Assembly: GCF_963678975.1 (NCBI RefSeq)
Contig: NC_089281.1
Span: 8,147,277-8,211,276, forward strand
Reading direction: 5' to 3'
DNA length: 64,000 nt
Origin: Dysidea avara
Lineage: Eukaryota; Porifera; Demospongiae; Dictyoceratida; Dysideidae
The notes beneath the pieces were generated by a model, which had not been told where the DNA came from, did not search any database, and was given only the letters and a program-made list of their open reading frames with translations. The position numbers were made by a program, and so were the translations under genes. Shown here in pieces: positions 1-11,600 of this stretch (positions within the stretch are counted from its first letter, which is position 1; each line of letters starts with the position of its first letter).

Positions 1-399
1 TTTTGGAAAAAACATGATAGACAAACTATAAAACAGTAGAGAAGATACTTATGTGTGTAATATGCAGTTTGTTTGGATAGTGTTTCCTTAGCAATGCATA
101 GCAACATAATCAGAGGATTACGAACTAATCATGAAATTACAATTATTGTCTTAATTTTGATAATTCTGTATGACAGAAACTTACATTGTTGATTAATTCC
201 AGCTACATAACTAGCTAGCTGCATGCGCCTGGTTTTTAGAAGCAGCACAACATCAACTTGTTTGGATTACCTGTGTACCTTCAGCAGTAATTTTGGAGTG
301 TAAGTTGTAAACAGTACAAGCAGTATGATAACATCATTTGTCACTTTTGCTCAACAAAGAGCGAAGAGTTTTAGCATTTCTAAATTCTAATGTCAAATC

Positions 400-1930
400 T
401 CTGCTAAAAAAAAACAAAAACAAAAAAAACCCTATCATATCGCCACCATTTTATACCACAATACTTAACTCATGTTGTAGCATGTGCCTTTTGGGTTCTG
501 ACAAGTGTCTACCCTCTGTACCTGTTTCTTCATGCACAATATCATATTGAGGCATCAATTTTCTGCCGTATCGACACTTTCCATAAGGAGCATATTTACA
601 GATAGATATTTGAGATGCATATGCTAAAAGACATTTGACACCTGTAACTGCACGATAAGCTACACCTCACCCCTTAATAATCTAGTCAGACCAAGCACAA
701 AAACCACACCTTTTAATGGCCTAATTGTTTGAACATGGTGACCACACCCATTAATGATCTAGTGGTACTTATAAACAGTGACCACACCCTTTCGTTAGAA
801 TAGCTGTGCTTATGATAGCATAACAAAAGAAAGTGCTGTGACCACGTCTCTCTCACCCAAAATACTCTAATAAAGCAGTCACCCTAATACAACAGCCAGG
901 TATGATAATCTAATAGAACAGTCACATGTGTATATCATAGCTATATGCTATAATTTAAGGGATAAGAAGTAGTAAACAAAAGATACGAATGATGATATAG
1001 CAACATAGCTTGGTGGTGAAATCTTTACTTTGGCTGAACAGTTATGACATGCCAACATAAGGATTTTCCTAGTGTTGTTTAAGCTTAAGTTGAATTCAGA
1101 GGAGATTCCAGATCTCAGCTCCTTTGAATTCAAAGGATTGTGCCACTACTAGTCTGGCAAAATTCAACATAGCTTTGAAGTCAAGAACTCCCGGTACATG
1201 TATTAACAACTATATAGCCTTCTCACAGGTCCCTAGTGGGACAACACTTATGACATGATGATGGTATGTTATACTGCTCACATTCATCAGATCAGCTAAT
1301 ACACACAACATGGTATCCTAGTGTAGTTACCTGATGGATATGAGTGGAGCAGTGAGGTCTTGTTCAGAATGATCAGTGTGGCCAGACAGGGTAGCTCCTG
1401 TTTGGTAGTAATTTACAATTGCTGCCTCAGCCTTAAACCTGTGTGGAATGGACACATAGCTTGACCAATGAAGAACGTTATATTACTACTACTACTACTA
1501 CCATATAGTGCTTGTCCACCCAATTACCTAACATTCTTAGACCAATGCAAAGCCAGACAACCAAGTGTTTGAATAGTAAAATGTTTAGACAATTGGTTCC
1601 AGCTAAGCAAACCCTTACAGAAACATCAATATTGAATTGGAATTTTTAATTGCCAAAATAAATTTTCAGTCCATCTGCCTCAAAGGGCTAAATGACACAT
1701 CTTCTAATCACAATTTTATGTCACAATAACAAATTTACTAGTAGCATGTGTCCTTTAGGATTCTGACAAATGTTTGCCCTCTGTATCTTGCTTACTTTTC
1801 ATCTCATCATCTACTCCATGCATAGAAACTATATGGAAGCATTAATTTTCCGTATCGATATTTTCCATACAAGCAGGTACATAATTTGGTACAAAATTAT
1901 TTGAAACACTTACAATAACTTATTTATCAG
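400..1930. repeat. Diverged direct repeat pair in gene-poor DNA
   Basis: No convincing gene is seen in the first 2 kb. Two stretches, about 474-650 and 1740-1930, resemble each other: both carry a 'gcatgtg.cctttgggttctgac'-like start, a 'ccctctgta' block and a 'ccgtatcgata/cactttccata' block in the same order. They look like two old copies of one interspersed repeat. The short open frames here (338-550 plus, 948-1133 minus) show no recognisable protein features. Confidence 0.45.
655..925. repeat. Degenerate minisatellite, unit about 40 bp
   Basis: Six or so diverged units follow one another, each with 'gaccacaccc', then a 'ttaatgatcta' or 'actctaataaa' core, then 'cagtgac' or 'cagtcac'. Unit length drifts between about 38 and 60 bases. 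The last units contain the 19-bp motif that is scattered over the rest of the window (863-882 and 905-923). Confidence 0.5.
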
Positions 1931-2054
1931 TCATGTACACCTCTTACACAACCACTTGCAATATTATAATAGAACAGTCATGGATCATATCAAAGATATG
2001 CTATAACAAACTAAATATTATTAATTTAACAAAGTAGTGAAACAAGATATTATA

Positions 2055-2150
2055 TAGTTATTCAACAGCCTCACGAGTGCTCTGCCTGATATAAAGCCCG
2101 AAGGCAAGTGCGTTTATACAGGCAGAGCACGAGTGCACGTTGTATAACTG
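2055..2150. repeat. Foldback (inverted-repeat) element
   Basis: A long imperfect hairpin. The inner arms 'gtgctctgcctg' (about 2078-2089) and 'caggcagagcac' (about 2119-2130) are perfect complements, and the outer arms 'agttattcaac' and 'gttgtataact' also pair. Its 'tgcctgatat' block recurs at the decarboxylase unit junctions (24310, 29954), so it belongs to a small repeat family. Confidence 0.6.
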
Positions 2151-2156
2151 TTATGT

Positions 2157-2866
2157 ACCACTCACCTAATAGGTGGGGAGAGTCTCACAAGACAGCTGTA
2201 ACACTTATAAAGGCCAGGTTTCTAACATCGATTGTGGGTAACCAAGCCGGACGTTGCGATGACGTTCACCCTGCAGTACTACAGCCACCTGAGATATTGA
2301 AAGCTAGTACGCTATGGGTTATATCACTAACCTGAATTCGCTGTTCGATTCTCATCATGTAGTGCTCAGCATGCCAGCCGTGATCACTCAGTCGCTATAT
2401 AGACTAAGCGCCAGACTAATCGCCATAGCGATTCTCTCGAGCGAAAAAAGCAGATAAATAGACGGTTTAAGTAAATAAAACCTAACTACTAAACGATACT
2501 AGTCTAATTCTTACTGTTCACACTGGCTAAACTCGAATCTGGTGGCATGACAAAACTGGTTACCACAATCGAACGTAAAGGTTAGTATTATTTAGAATAT
2601 ATTTGTTTTATTGAGTCATTGTCGAAGTGGACTACAGTTTAATCTGGGCTAAAATGGCACCAGACTAGTAAGGTGTATAAGTACGTTTATATATATGTAG
2701 ACTAGAGTGGTGGCTACCCGTGTTGGCTTTTTCGATTGCCATTGGCTGCTTGTAAACATTATACGTATTGGTGACGTTATGGCCACAATCAACCTTTACA
2801 TGTCAGGCTATAAAAGAATTCGAGTGATCTGTGAAGTGTCTTTCCACCTATTAGGTGAGGTGTCGT
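2157..2866. mobile_element. Possible non-autonomous DNA element with palindromic ends
   Basis: The segment is bounded by 'cactcacctaataggtgg' on the left and the reverse complement of a near-identical string, 'ccacctattaggtgaggtg', on the right. The core 'cacctaataggtg' is itself nearly palindromic, which weakens the argument for true terminal inverted repeats. No transposase frame is visible inside and no target-site duplication could be fixed. It could instead be two independent copies of a palindromic motif. Confidence 0.4.
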
Positions 2867-2929
2867 AGTGGTCTTCACCACCGGACCGGCACTTGTGCTA
2901 TGCTGCACAAAACCGCAGCCAGTGCAATA

Positions 2930-3060
2930 TCTGTATATTGTACTGCCGTCGGTGCATTATAACTTATAATGCACTCGTTGAGTTATAATGCACTCGTTGT
3001 AGTCTACAAAACCGCAACCAGTGCATTATAAGTTATAATGCACTCGCTGTAGTCTGCAGC
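2930..3060. repeat. Palindrome cluster, GTGCATTATAA type
   Basis: Several copies of 'gtgcattataa' and its complement 'ttataatgcac' alternate, the clearest being a near-perfect palindrome at about 3017-3041. They are interleaved with two copies of 'gtagtctacaaaaccgca'-like sequence. No coding potential. Confidence 0.6.
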
Positions 3061-3127
3061 AGTGCATGCAATATACAAATTATGGCACTGGCAGTGCCTT
3101 TGAACTTCCCACGCAGAGTGGTACATA

Positions 3128-3222
3128 TGGTATTACAACATCGCTATGTGGGGAAATCCCTACATTGGCTTTGAACTACATAAGCACAGCTACACGCCAA
3201 TGTAGGGAATTTCCAGTTGTAA
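3128..3222. repeat. Foldback repeat
   Basis: The arms 'ggaaatccctacattggc' (about 3153-3170) and 'gccaatgtagggaatttcc' (about 3197-3215) pair almost fully. Outer bases 'attacaac' and 'gttgtaat' extend the stem. This is the shape of a small foldback transposable element. Confidence 0.6.
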
Positions 3223-3260
3223 TGGCAGCATCAGTCATATCCTCTAGTTTCACAACTTCT

Positions 3261-4686
3261 TATTACTAGTACTCCCACTTCATACTAAATACACTAGTTT
3301 GTTTCTTTCAGTGTATTTCTGGAAAAGTTCTTCATGAATTCAGCAAATACTAATTACAAATACTAATTAAAAAGTCAGTACACTGGTATGTGTTGTGCAG
3401 TACCAGGACATCCACACATGAGCAGACACAACCTTACAGTGTATTTTGCTTAGTGACACTGTTACTCTTAGTAATATGTATACAAAATACCAAACTTACT
3501 GATGAAAGCCAAGACAGTCTAAAACAAATGATGCCAAACTCGACAAGTCTCCAGGGAACTCAGAATGGTTTGCAGGAGAGTACTCCTATTCAAACAACTC
3601 AATATAATAATTCTCAATAGAACATGCTATGTACCTTTGTGGACCAGTTGTAATGGTAGCCGAGGGTGACCCAAGTTAATTTCTTGATCATGAAATCATT
3701 TCCAGGTGACCACATCTGACCACTCCCTTCTCGGGTCATGTGAGCATCCAAATTACACACATTAGGATGACACGGGTAATCCACTAAACACCTAATACAG
3801 TAGTGTTAACAGATGACTTGAGGAGATATAGAGTGCAGATAGATTCTGGTCATATATGTACAAAACATTCTTTTCTTATTCCCAAATGATATATTCCAAG
3901 TTAGTCATGTCCCCTGTTACGTCAAAAAAATCAACCCCTTCACCAGACCCCATTTCACTGACCAATTATTATACAAAACAGGAGGCAGGATAACAAGGGT
4001 CTAGCTATGTAACACACACATACACACCTCGTACGCAAAGCCTACAGTTGCCATCCATGTTCCACACAAGTGCATAACTTGCACAAATAGATGCTACAGT
4101 TAAATCATCAGTTGGATAACTGGATGCCCAGATGAATAGCCTATAGATCTATGTATGTAATGACAGTCATGAAAGGTAAATAAAGGAAACCACATAAGTC
4201 ACAGATGGAAACTGAATTAGGTGTAGGGGTAAGATGGTAGCTGTGGTATTGCTGCCAGCTACCTACAGTACACAAGTGTTCAAAAGTGCACACATTTTAA
4301 AAATTTTTAAAAACTTCTTGATGACTGTTCTATTAGAGTATCTTGATTGTGCAAGTTTCACATATTTATGCTTATCTCCTTAGCTAATACTCTCAGTACC
4401 TTCAAACCCCCACTACAATAATTACTTAATGTACAGACATATTTTCAAGTTATTCCATCAAGCAGATTACTGTGTGACAACAAATCGCTTTTGCAGTTTT
4501 CAAAGTCATGCATAACTCCCTTGTTCTTAATTTATGAAAAATTGGACTGTAAATGTACTGTATTACGCTCATACTGCCCTCCAAATATAACTATAGCACA
4601 TGTAAGTCATTGTGATTTTTCTAAAGCATGCAAGAAGAAAAAGAATTAAGAATATGTAAGAAGATTTTAAGAAAAAATAATACGGA
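3261..4686. other. Stretch without a recognisable gene
   Basis: AT-rich DNA. A 76-codon plus-strand frame at 3390-3620 contains a hydrophobic run (VTLLLLVICI) followed by a Ser/Thr/Gln-rich tail. I recognise no family in it and see no convincing splice partners. One copy of the scattered 19-bp motif lies at about 4322-4343 in reverse orientation. Confidence 0.4.
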
Positions 4687-4688
4687 CT

Positions 4689-5279
4689 TTAACCCTTAAA
4701 CACGCATAAGCCTATATATATATAAGCAAACACGCATGGTTGTAAACAAAGTGCTATAACTTTCGAAGCATACCTCCTATGATACGCAATTTACTTCATT
4801 CTACTCATAATGTAATAAGCGTTACAACGATACCTAGGGCTTTCCCCTTTGTACTAAAGCATGATGCCAGAATTCACCGTGTAATCAACTTTTCATTACT
4901 TAAACATGCAAAACTTTTACATACCTTTATAAAATGATCCATAACTTGATGGCGGTTGTTCCAATCAACTTCCAATAAAGTTTAATCGTTTCAGCGTTTT
5001 TAGGCCATGCACAGCTCATCTGATTAAACCCACAATCGAAGTTAAACATGTGGCGAGAAGTTTGGTTGACGGATAACGCTGATCGCTGTCGTTCTTCGCT
5101 TCATAACAAGTAAGTCTCCGCTGTTACAGTGTTTATTTAACCTTCCCTAATGTATAGAATTTCGATTAACGTGTACTTTTAGGCTAAAGGAGTTGAGCTA
5201 TCCCACCTAATGTTGCCATGAATATGTGAAATGTGTAAACACGCATTCCCCAAAAGTTTAATGCGTGTTTAAGGGTTAA
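4689..5279. mobile_element. piggyBac-type MITE
   Basis: The element 4693-5275 starts with CCCTTAAACACGCAT and ends with the exact reverse complement. It is flanked on both sides by TTAA (4689-4692 and 5276-5279), the target duplication used by piggyBac transposases. At 583 bp it has no transposase frame, so it must be moved in trans. Identical ends suggest it is not very old. Confidence 0.8.
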
Positions 5280-5281
5280 AG

Positions 5282-5807
5282 GTGCATATCTCAGTGATGG
5301 CTGGATGGATTTTATTCAAATTTGGAATAGGAGGTGCCCTATCACAAGTTTCCACAGCAAAATTTCCATTTAGGCACAATCAAGCTACAGATGCGTGAAA
5401 ATTGCATTTTCTTTGTTCCTATAAATAGACACCTGTCTGTCGCGCATCCGCACTAGCTGTACTTGGCCACACAACACATTATCATGCGTCCTCATCATAC
5501 CTGTTCAGTTTGTTAACAGGACACGACCACGTGGAATACATGTAGTTATGCCCACCTGCACACTACTCAGGTGCTATGAGCCAGTACTGGCAAATCACCC
5601 TAGGGACAAGATTAATATCCTGCAGGAGTCTGTACCATGTTGCATCATAGATATGGTATGGTCTCACAGGTGAAGGTGTGGCACCCAAAGTCTCACTGGC
5701 ATGTCCATTATGCAAGACATGGGCATTGCAACTGCTTCCCCAGTTACTCATTAACACACACTACATACACACAACATACACACAACACATACTCCACAAA
5801 AACGTAC
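5282..5807. other. No recognised gene; 3' side of the ALKBH1-like exons
   Basis: This stretch lies where further exons of the minus-strand ALKBH1-like gene would be expected. A 64-codon minus-strand frame at 5563-5757 does not resemble ALKBH1. A short CA-rich run (5755-5795) is present. Nothing else is recognised. Confidence 0.4.
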
Positions 5808-6163
5808 CTACTAATCCAGTAGTGTTGTGCTCCAGTCACAAACGGGTTGGGAACCACTACCAGTCCGGGAACATCATTCACTCCGTATACTCGCCACTGG
5901 TCAGGAGGGTTTAACCCAAGAACAGCAGCTAGTTGGGCTACCTCACGTGAAGGGGTGGGTAGGGGGTTACGAATGGAGACCTAACTTGATCTTGCTTTAA
6001 AGACGGATCGAGAAACAGTTTAATTACTCACTTTATTCTTGCTCTGTTGTTCTTCGCTTAATTCTATCACATCGCTGTAATCTGGAGGTGGTTGATTTCT
6101 TTTGTAACGTTTAAATTCTTCACGGAATCGGTCTACAAACTGGTCCACACTCTGCGATGCCAT
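5808..6163 (-). CDS. ALKBH1: ALKBH1-like dioxygenase, exons 1 and 2 only
   Basis: Exon 1 (6163-6032, 44 codons, start MASQSVDQFVDRF) ends at a GTGAGT donor in phase 0. Exon 2 (5941-5808) follows a pyrimidine-rich tract and AG acceptor and ends at a GTACGT donor. Exon 2 reads NPPDQWRVYGVNDVPGL then VVVPNPF, which lines up with the conserved 'W-x-YGL-x-x-PGF-x-x-IPNPF' region of animal ALKBH1 just before its catalytic domain; exon 1 matches the N-terminal region. ALKBH1 is an Fe(II)/2-oxoglutarate dioxygenase acting on nucleic acids, especially tRNA. The catalytic HxD region was not found downstream (below 5800), so the rest is either off the left edge across large introns or lost. The promoter would lie in 6164-6250, against the first array unit. 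Confidence 0.68.
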
Positions 6164-6785
6164 ACAATCCGAATGAACACCACGTGCATCACGTGATATA
6201 TATAAACAACATCAACACTGACAGCAGATCCAAGCTGACTGTGACAGTGTAATCATAGATAATATACAAATCAACTTTGGGCATGGCCGGGATGTTTTGA
6301 TAGAACTGTGACACTCTTTCCACAGTACCTAAATACTCTAATAGAACAATCACAACATTCCATGTGTTGGCTGCTGCATGAGGTGTAGTGGATGAAGATG
6401 GAATGATGCAGAGAATGAATTCTAGTAGGGATCACAGAAATAACTTTGAAACAAGTGAGATTCCAACATTGTAACTATACAACTAGTGGGCATTCGCTGT
6501 AATCTGACATCAATTAAAATTCAATTTTTATAGCTACTGGGAGCCGTCTTTGCCAAAGTATGCAGTCCAGTGTTTCTTGTATTCTGGATATGATACAGTT
6601 CGGGTAGTTGCACAAATGAATACACAGAAAAAGGTCCTACTAATAGCATTAATGAAATAGAAGGGTGTAAAAGTGGCCAGCAAACTAACTTGGCTAGTGA
6701 CATTGACATGCACGATATAGCTATGACTATTGTTTCATAGAATTTTGAGAATGTTGATACACTCATCCTGTAATAGTAGCTATAT

Positions 6786-6786
6786 T

Positions 6787-6834
<48 letters not shown>
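6786..6834. repeat. (TA)n microsatellite
   Basis: About 24 TA units in unit A1. The same site has only about 6 units in A3 (24887-24900) and about 9 in A4 (30541-30559), so it has expanded or contracted since duplication. A 163-codon minus-strand frame at 6521-7012 runs through it and is not a gene. Confidence 0.85.
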
Positions 6835-6835
<1 letters not shown>

Positions 6836-6929
6836 CTTAATAAATGCCAGCTTTATTACAGACACCTTATAGTAAACTACAGTCTTATAATTAGGCTTCC
6901 TGATCATATTTTGATATGAAAATTTGTCA

Positions 6930-7253
6930 GGCAGCAATGGCGGATCCAGGATGGGGCATTTGGGGCAAATCCCCCCCCCCCCCCCCCCCCGGGGGCTTTC
7001 AAGAAATTGCATACAAGATCGAGATACTCTAATAGAGCAGTCAGTTACTCTAATAAAGCAGTCACAATGTTCATGAGGCAGTGTAGCTTACCTATGAAGC
7101 TATAAATAGGATTTTATTTTACATAACAGACGTGATATATTTGGTAAAGGATCACTAGCTATTATTGTTGTGTTTTTTTTTTTTTTTTGGTCTTCAACTG
7201 TTTTTCAGCAAGGTGCCCCCCTCTTTCCAAACTCTGGATCTGCCCCTGGGCAG
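6930..7253. mobile_element. MITE, GGATCC-TIR family, copy 1
   Basis: The element 6935-7248 has ends CAATGGCGGATCCAG and CTGGATCTGCCCCTG, which are 15-bp terminal inverted repeats with two to three mismatches. It is flanked by GGCAG on both sides (6930-6934 and 7249-7253). The matching position in units A3 (about 24997) and A4 (about 30656) is uninterrupted, confirming the borders. Inside are a long C tract, two copies of the 19-bp motif (7022-7063) and a T tract. It is almost identical to the copy at 44413. The 5-bp duplication would suit some hAT5-like or Transib-like families; the superfamily is not settled. Confidence 0.85.
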
Positions 7254-7719
7254 GATCCATAATGGTTCATATCTCACTAAATATCCTGTCAGGCTGTCAT
7301 AATCATCTCTGGAATTCTAGATCTGTGTTTATTCAATCCCTTGATGGTGATGTACAGCATAAAAGGATGGTTGGCATCGCTAAATGCTGCAGGAAACAGT
7401 GCAGGATCATACAATTGTATACCTGATGGGAATTGGTAGCTTGCAATAAATGCTGGATGCATGCATGTATGCATGGAGATGTAGCAACAGTAGGCACAAC
7501 TACTGAGGGTGTAGCTACTAATAAGGGTGCATGCTTAGTACAAAATTTATTGGTTCACTTTTGCAAACCATAGATAACTAACTATATAGCTATATATGGA
7601 AATCACAACTCATGCATGGGTAATGAAAACCAATCAGAAAGCATTTATTGTATTTATACTATAGTGGCTACTGGGCTCAGTGTTCCTTAAACGTTACCCT
7701 GCATCATGCATGCACCCAT

Positions 7720-8439
7720 CTGCCTGGAATTTTATAAGGACAACAGATCAGACCACATACAGTTGTGGTCTAGGTTCAGTCGTTGAAGGTTGGGACATAC
7801 AACAGCTAGCTGTGCCAAGTGTTGGGAGTAGAACAAACTATCACATACAGTGAATGATATCACAAAATCAAGACTGTCAATGCTATGATTCAAAATATTG
7901 GAAACATCAGTTAAAGGTTCTTCACTTGTTACTTTTACCACCATGAACACAATCAGTTACTAATAAAATATAATCCGCCAATCCCTTCAGACCAACATTG
8001 CTAGCCTTCACAAATTGTGAAGTGACTGTTTGACCAAAATCTAATTGAAATTTTGGAAGAGGAGGAAAGAAATTGAGAGGAACTTTCAGAGTGCTGTAAA
8101 GTGTAACATGACCACTACAATCAGGTGGTGATTTAGGGTTTGAGCTAAGCCAACAATCTCACAAAGCGTCTATATAAGAATCGAAATAGCCAGTACTTGT
8201 AATAACAATATGTAAATTCTGTGGGACAAACTTCTCTGATACCCAGTAGTCCACCCAATAATGTATAAATCTGAGAATCTAAATCTGTTACCCATATTTT
8301 GATTACAAGTTCCTTCAAGTTACCAACTAACATAAGTAACTCCCCGTTGATGTCAACTTTCCACTCAATGTCTAAGGACTGCAGTGTCTCATGCCTTGTA
8401 AAATCTTTCCTAGTTGGTCAGTAGTTAACTTGATTGTTG
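7720..8439 (-). pseudogene. LRR-family pseudogene, unit A1
   Basis: On the minus strand the conserved order is an LRR-like stretch (HLQSLDIEWKVDINGE), a 'VPLNFFPPLPKFQLDFGQ' block, a 'GLKGLADYILLVTD' block and a second LRR stretch (LAVVCPNLQRLNLDHN). I associate this combination with a large family of demosponge LRR proteins. The reading frame changes after the first LRR stretch and a stop separates the third and fourth blocks, so it is broken, and it lacks both ends of a full protein. In this unit a Ty3/gypsy element is inserted at 8445, just upstream of the surviving reading frame. Confidence 0.7.
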
Positions 8440-8444
8440 GCAAC

Positions 8445-8621
8445 TGTGGCGGTTGCTGCGGTGCGTTCACTAACAAGTCAAACAATTGTTAATAATTCTG
8501 TTAATCAATACAACAATCACCAGCACACTCAAGATTACAACTCATGATAATTACAATCACGCGACTCTTTATACTCTACGTTACATCACTATAAGAAGTC
8601 TGTTTATTACATAATACCACA
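8445..8621 (-). repeat. Right-hand (3') LTR of the Ty3/gypsy element
   Basis: 177 bp, starting TGTGGCGGTTGCTG and ending AATACCACA on the plus strand. It matches the other LTR nearly base for base except that it lacks two short blocks present there. A purine-rich tract (plus-strand complement at 8622-8636) abuts it, as expected for the polypurine tract. Confidence 0.9.
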
Positions 8622-8629
8622 TCTCCCCC

Positions 8630-11600
8630 TTAAAAGAAACGGCGGGGGGGACGAATCTCAGTCCCAGTTTGACTTCTAGTCATCATTCGGTGAGGCTCTT
8701 CTGGTTCTGACAGTTCTTCATGAAACCCAGCATCAGATTCTTGAGGAACAACTCTTAATTGGATTCTGTTCCTCTGAAGTTGACCTGAAGGAGTCTCTAC
8801 AAGATAGGATCTGGGGGTTTCTGCTGAAGTAACCACTCTGCCCGAAACTGGACCATTATCAGAGTCTATCCAAACGGGAGTGTCATCGGGGATCATAGGT
8901 AAATCCTTGGTTCTATGACGTTTGTCAAAATTGTCCTTCTGTTTCAGCTTGTATGTGGCATCAGACTTCTGAAATTCTTCCAAATAGGTCCATTGAGGAA
9001 TCAGCTTACAGTCTGCAGTAGGAACACAAGTTCGGATCTGTCTCCCCATACTCAATTCAGCTGGGCTCCTTCCACACCAGGGAAGAGGTGTTGACCTATA
9101 AGTAAGCATCGCCATGTATGGATCTTTACTGTTTTTCAGTAAATGTTTAACAGTTTGAACCATGCGTTCAGCTTGCCCATTACTTTGGGGATACTTGGGG
9201 CTGCTTGTGATGTGACAGAATCCATATTCATTTGCAAACTGAGTAAACTCTAGAGCTGAGAATTGTGGACCATTATCGCTGCAAACTACTTCCGGGATTC
9301 CATGATGTGAGAACACATTTTTGAGGTGGCTAATGACAGCTGCTGAGGTAGTTGTAGTCAACTTGGTTACTTCAGGGTACCTTGAAAAATAGTCTACTGT
9401 TAACAAGTACTTGGTACCTTCCAGTTCAAACAAATCTGTCCCTATAATTTGCCATGGATAATCTGGGAGTGTCGACTTGATCAGGGGTTCTCTCCTTTGT
9501 TGGGCTTCTCTAGCACATGTGGAACACTGACGAACTATCTCAGCAGTATCCTTGGTAATCTCAGGCCACCAAACGGAGCACCTCACTCTGGCTCTACAGC
9601 GTTCGATCCCTTGATGCCCCTCGTGAATCTTTGCCAAGGTCTCCTTTCTTAAAGAAGAAGGAATAACAATACGCTGGTTATATAATAGCAAATTATTATG
9701 AAGCGAAAAGAAACTTCTCACCTTCCAAAATGCACTCAGGTCAACATCTGTAGGAGATTTGGCAGGCCAACCCTCTAGGCACCATCTTTTCACTGTCATG
9801 CACGTCGAGTCATCATCCTGAGCATCTTTGTACTGTTTCAAGCGATGCTCTCCAGCTGGTAGAGCTGCTACTACAGTATCAACAAACCATTCTACTTCTT
9901 CTTGAAGTTGATTGTCACAAAGTGGGGATGGTGCTCTTGATAAGGCATCAGCTGTAGTCAGCAGCTTTCCAGGTACATGTGACACAGTGTAATTAAACCT
10001 GGCCATTCTGAGTCTAAAGCGAAGAATTCTAGGAGGTAAATGGTCAAGGTTTTTGGCATTCAACAATGGGATGAGTGGCTTGTGATCTGATTCTATTAGA
10101 AAGTGAGTACCCAGTATGTAGTTTGCAAATTTGTCACATGCCCATGTAACTGCCAGGGCCTCTTTTTCTATCTGGGCGTAGCGTCGTTCAGTCTCCGTCA
10201 TGGAGCGGGATGCGTACGCCACTGGCTTCCAGACTTGGCCTGACTGTTGGAGGAGAACCGCACCCAACCCGTAGGAGGATGCATCAGCAGATACTTTGCT
10301 GCTGGCTTCAGGGTCATAAAGTGCCAGGACTGTTGGTTGTGTCAATTCAGCTTTAATTGCTATGAATGAATCTTCCTGTGTTGGGCCCCACACCCAAGCA
10401 TGTGACGGACTCAGTAACTCACGTAATGGCTGACTAATTTGGGATAGCCGGGAAGAAAATTTCCCTAACTGGTTAGCCATTCCCAGGAACCTGCGTAGCT
10501 CAGTAACACTAGTAGGGGGTTTCATATTAGATACTGCTGCAATCTTCTCTGGGTCTGCTCTGATTCCTCGACTATCAACAAGGTGTCCCAGGAATTTCAC
10601 AGATTTTTGGTTGAATTCACACTTAGTACGGTTCAGGGTGACATTAGCTGACTGTAGTTGCTGAAGTACTGCCAACAATCTAGAGTTGTGTTCTTGTGGG
10701 GTGGAACCAAACACAAGGATATCATCCATCTGGCATACTACCCCTTGCAGACCCTCAAGAATTCTTTTCATTCGTTTCTGAAATAGTTCTGGGGCACTTG
10801 TGATGCCAAAAGGCAATTTGTTAAAACAATACCGCCCAAATGGGGTTATGAATGTTGTAAGGTGGCGAGAATCTTTGGCAAGAGGAATTTGCCAAAACCC
10901 ACTATTGGCATCGAGTTTGGAAAATGTAGTGGCACCAGCTAACAAGGCTAAAGTTTCATCTACTTTGGGCATCGGGTGTACTTCTCTGAGAACACCTTCA
11001 TTCAATTTCTTCAAATTGACACAAATTCTGATGGCCCCAGATTTTTTTGGAACCACCACCATCCCAGCACACCATGGTGTGGGCTCGTCAACCTTAGAAA
11101 TAATACCACCAGACTCCATTCGAGTTAATTCTTCTTGGACTTTCTTACGAAGCGGTAGTGGTATGTTACGAGGGGTATGAAGAGAATGTGGCTGTGTATC
11201 ATCCTTGAGTTTAATCAAATATTCATCCCCTAAAGTGCCTAAACCCCAGAAAACTGTGGGAAACTGGCTGTAAATGTCCTCAGCAACCATAGTATGAATT
11301 CTGCAAATGAGCTGCAGTGCTGTGATGGCTGGTAATCCTAAGAGGTTGTGTCTCAAGCCCTGTACTACGAAGATTTCCTGTCTAGATGAAATATCTTTGT
11401 TAGACAGAGCACCTGTAAATTGTCCCAGTACAGTCAACTTTTGGTTGGCAGGTCCTGACAATATCTTAGAGGGCTTCTTCAACTCTGTTTTTGGAAGTGC
11501 ACGGTATGTTTCCTCTGATATGGCTGTTACTGCAGCACCAGTGTCTAGTTTGAACTGAACAACTTTGGTATCCAGAGTCACTGTAACATACCAAGACGAT

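Noticed and set aside
5563-5757. Possible third exon of the ALKBH1-like gene
   Set aside because: The frame has no similarity to the ALKBH1 region expected there and contains no HxD dioxygenase motif.
6521-7012. A 163-codon minus-strand frame
   Set aside because: It runs through a TA microsatellite and the inserted MITE's C tract. The part shared with other units (24628, 30273) has no supporting protein features.
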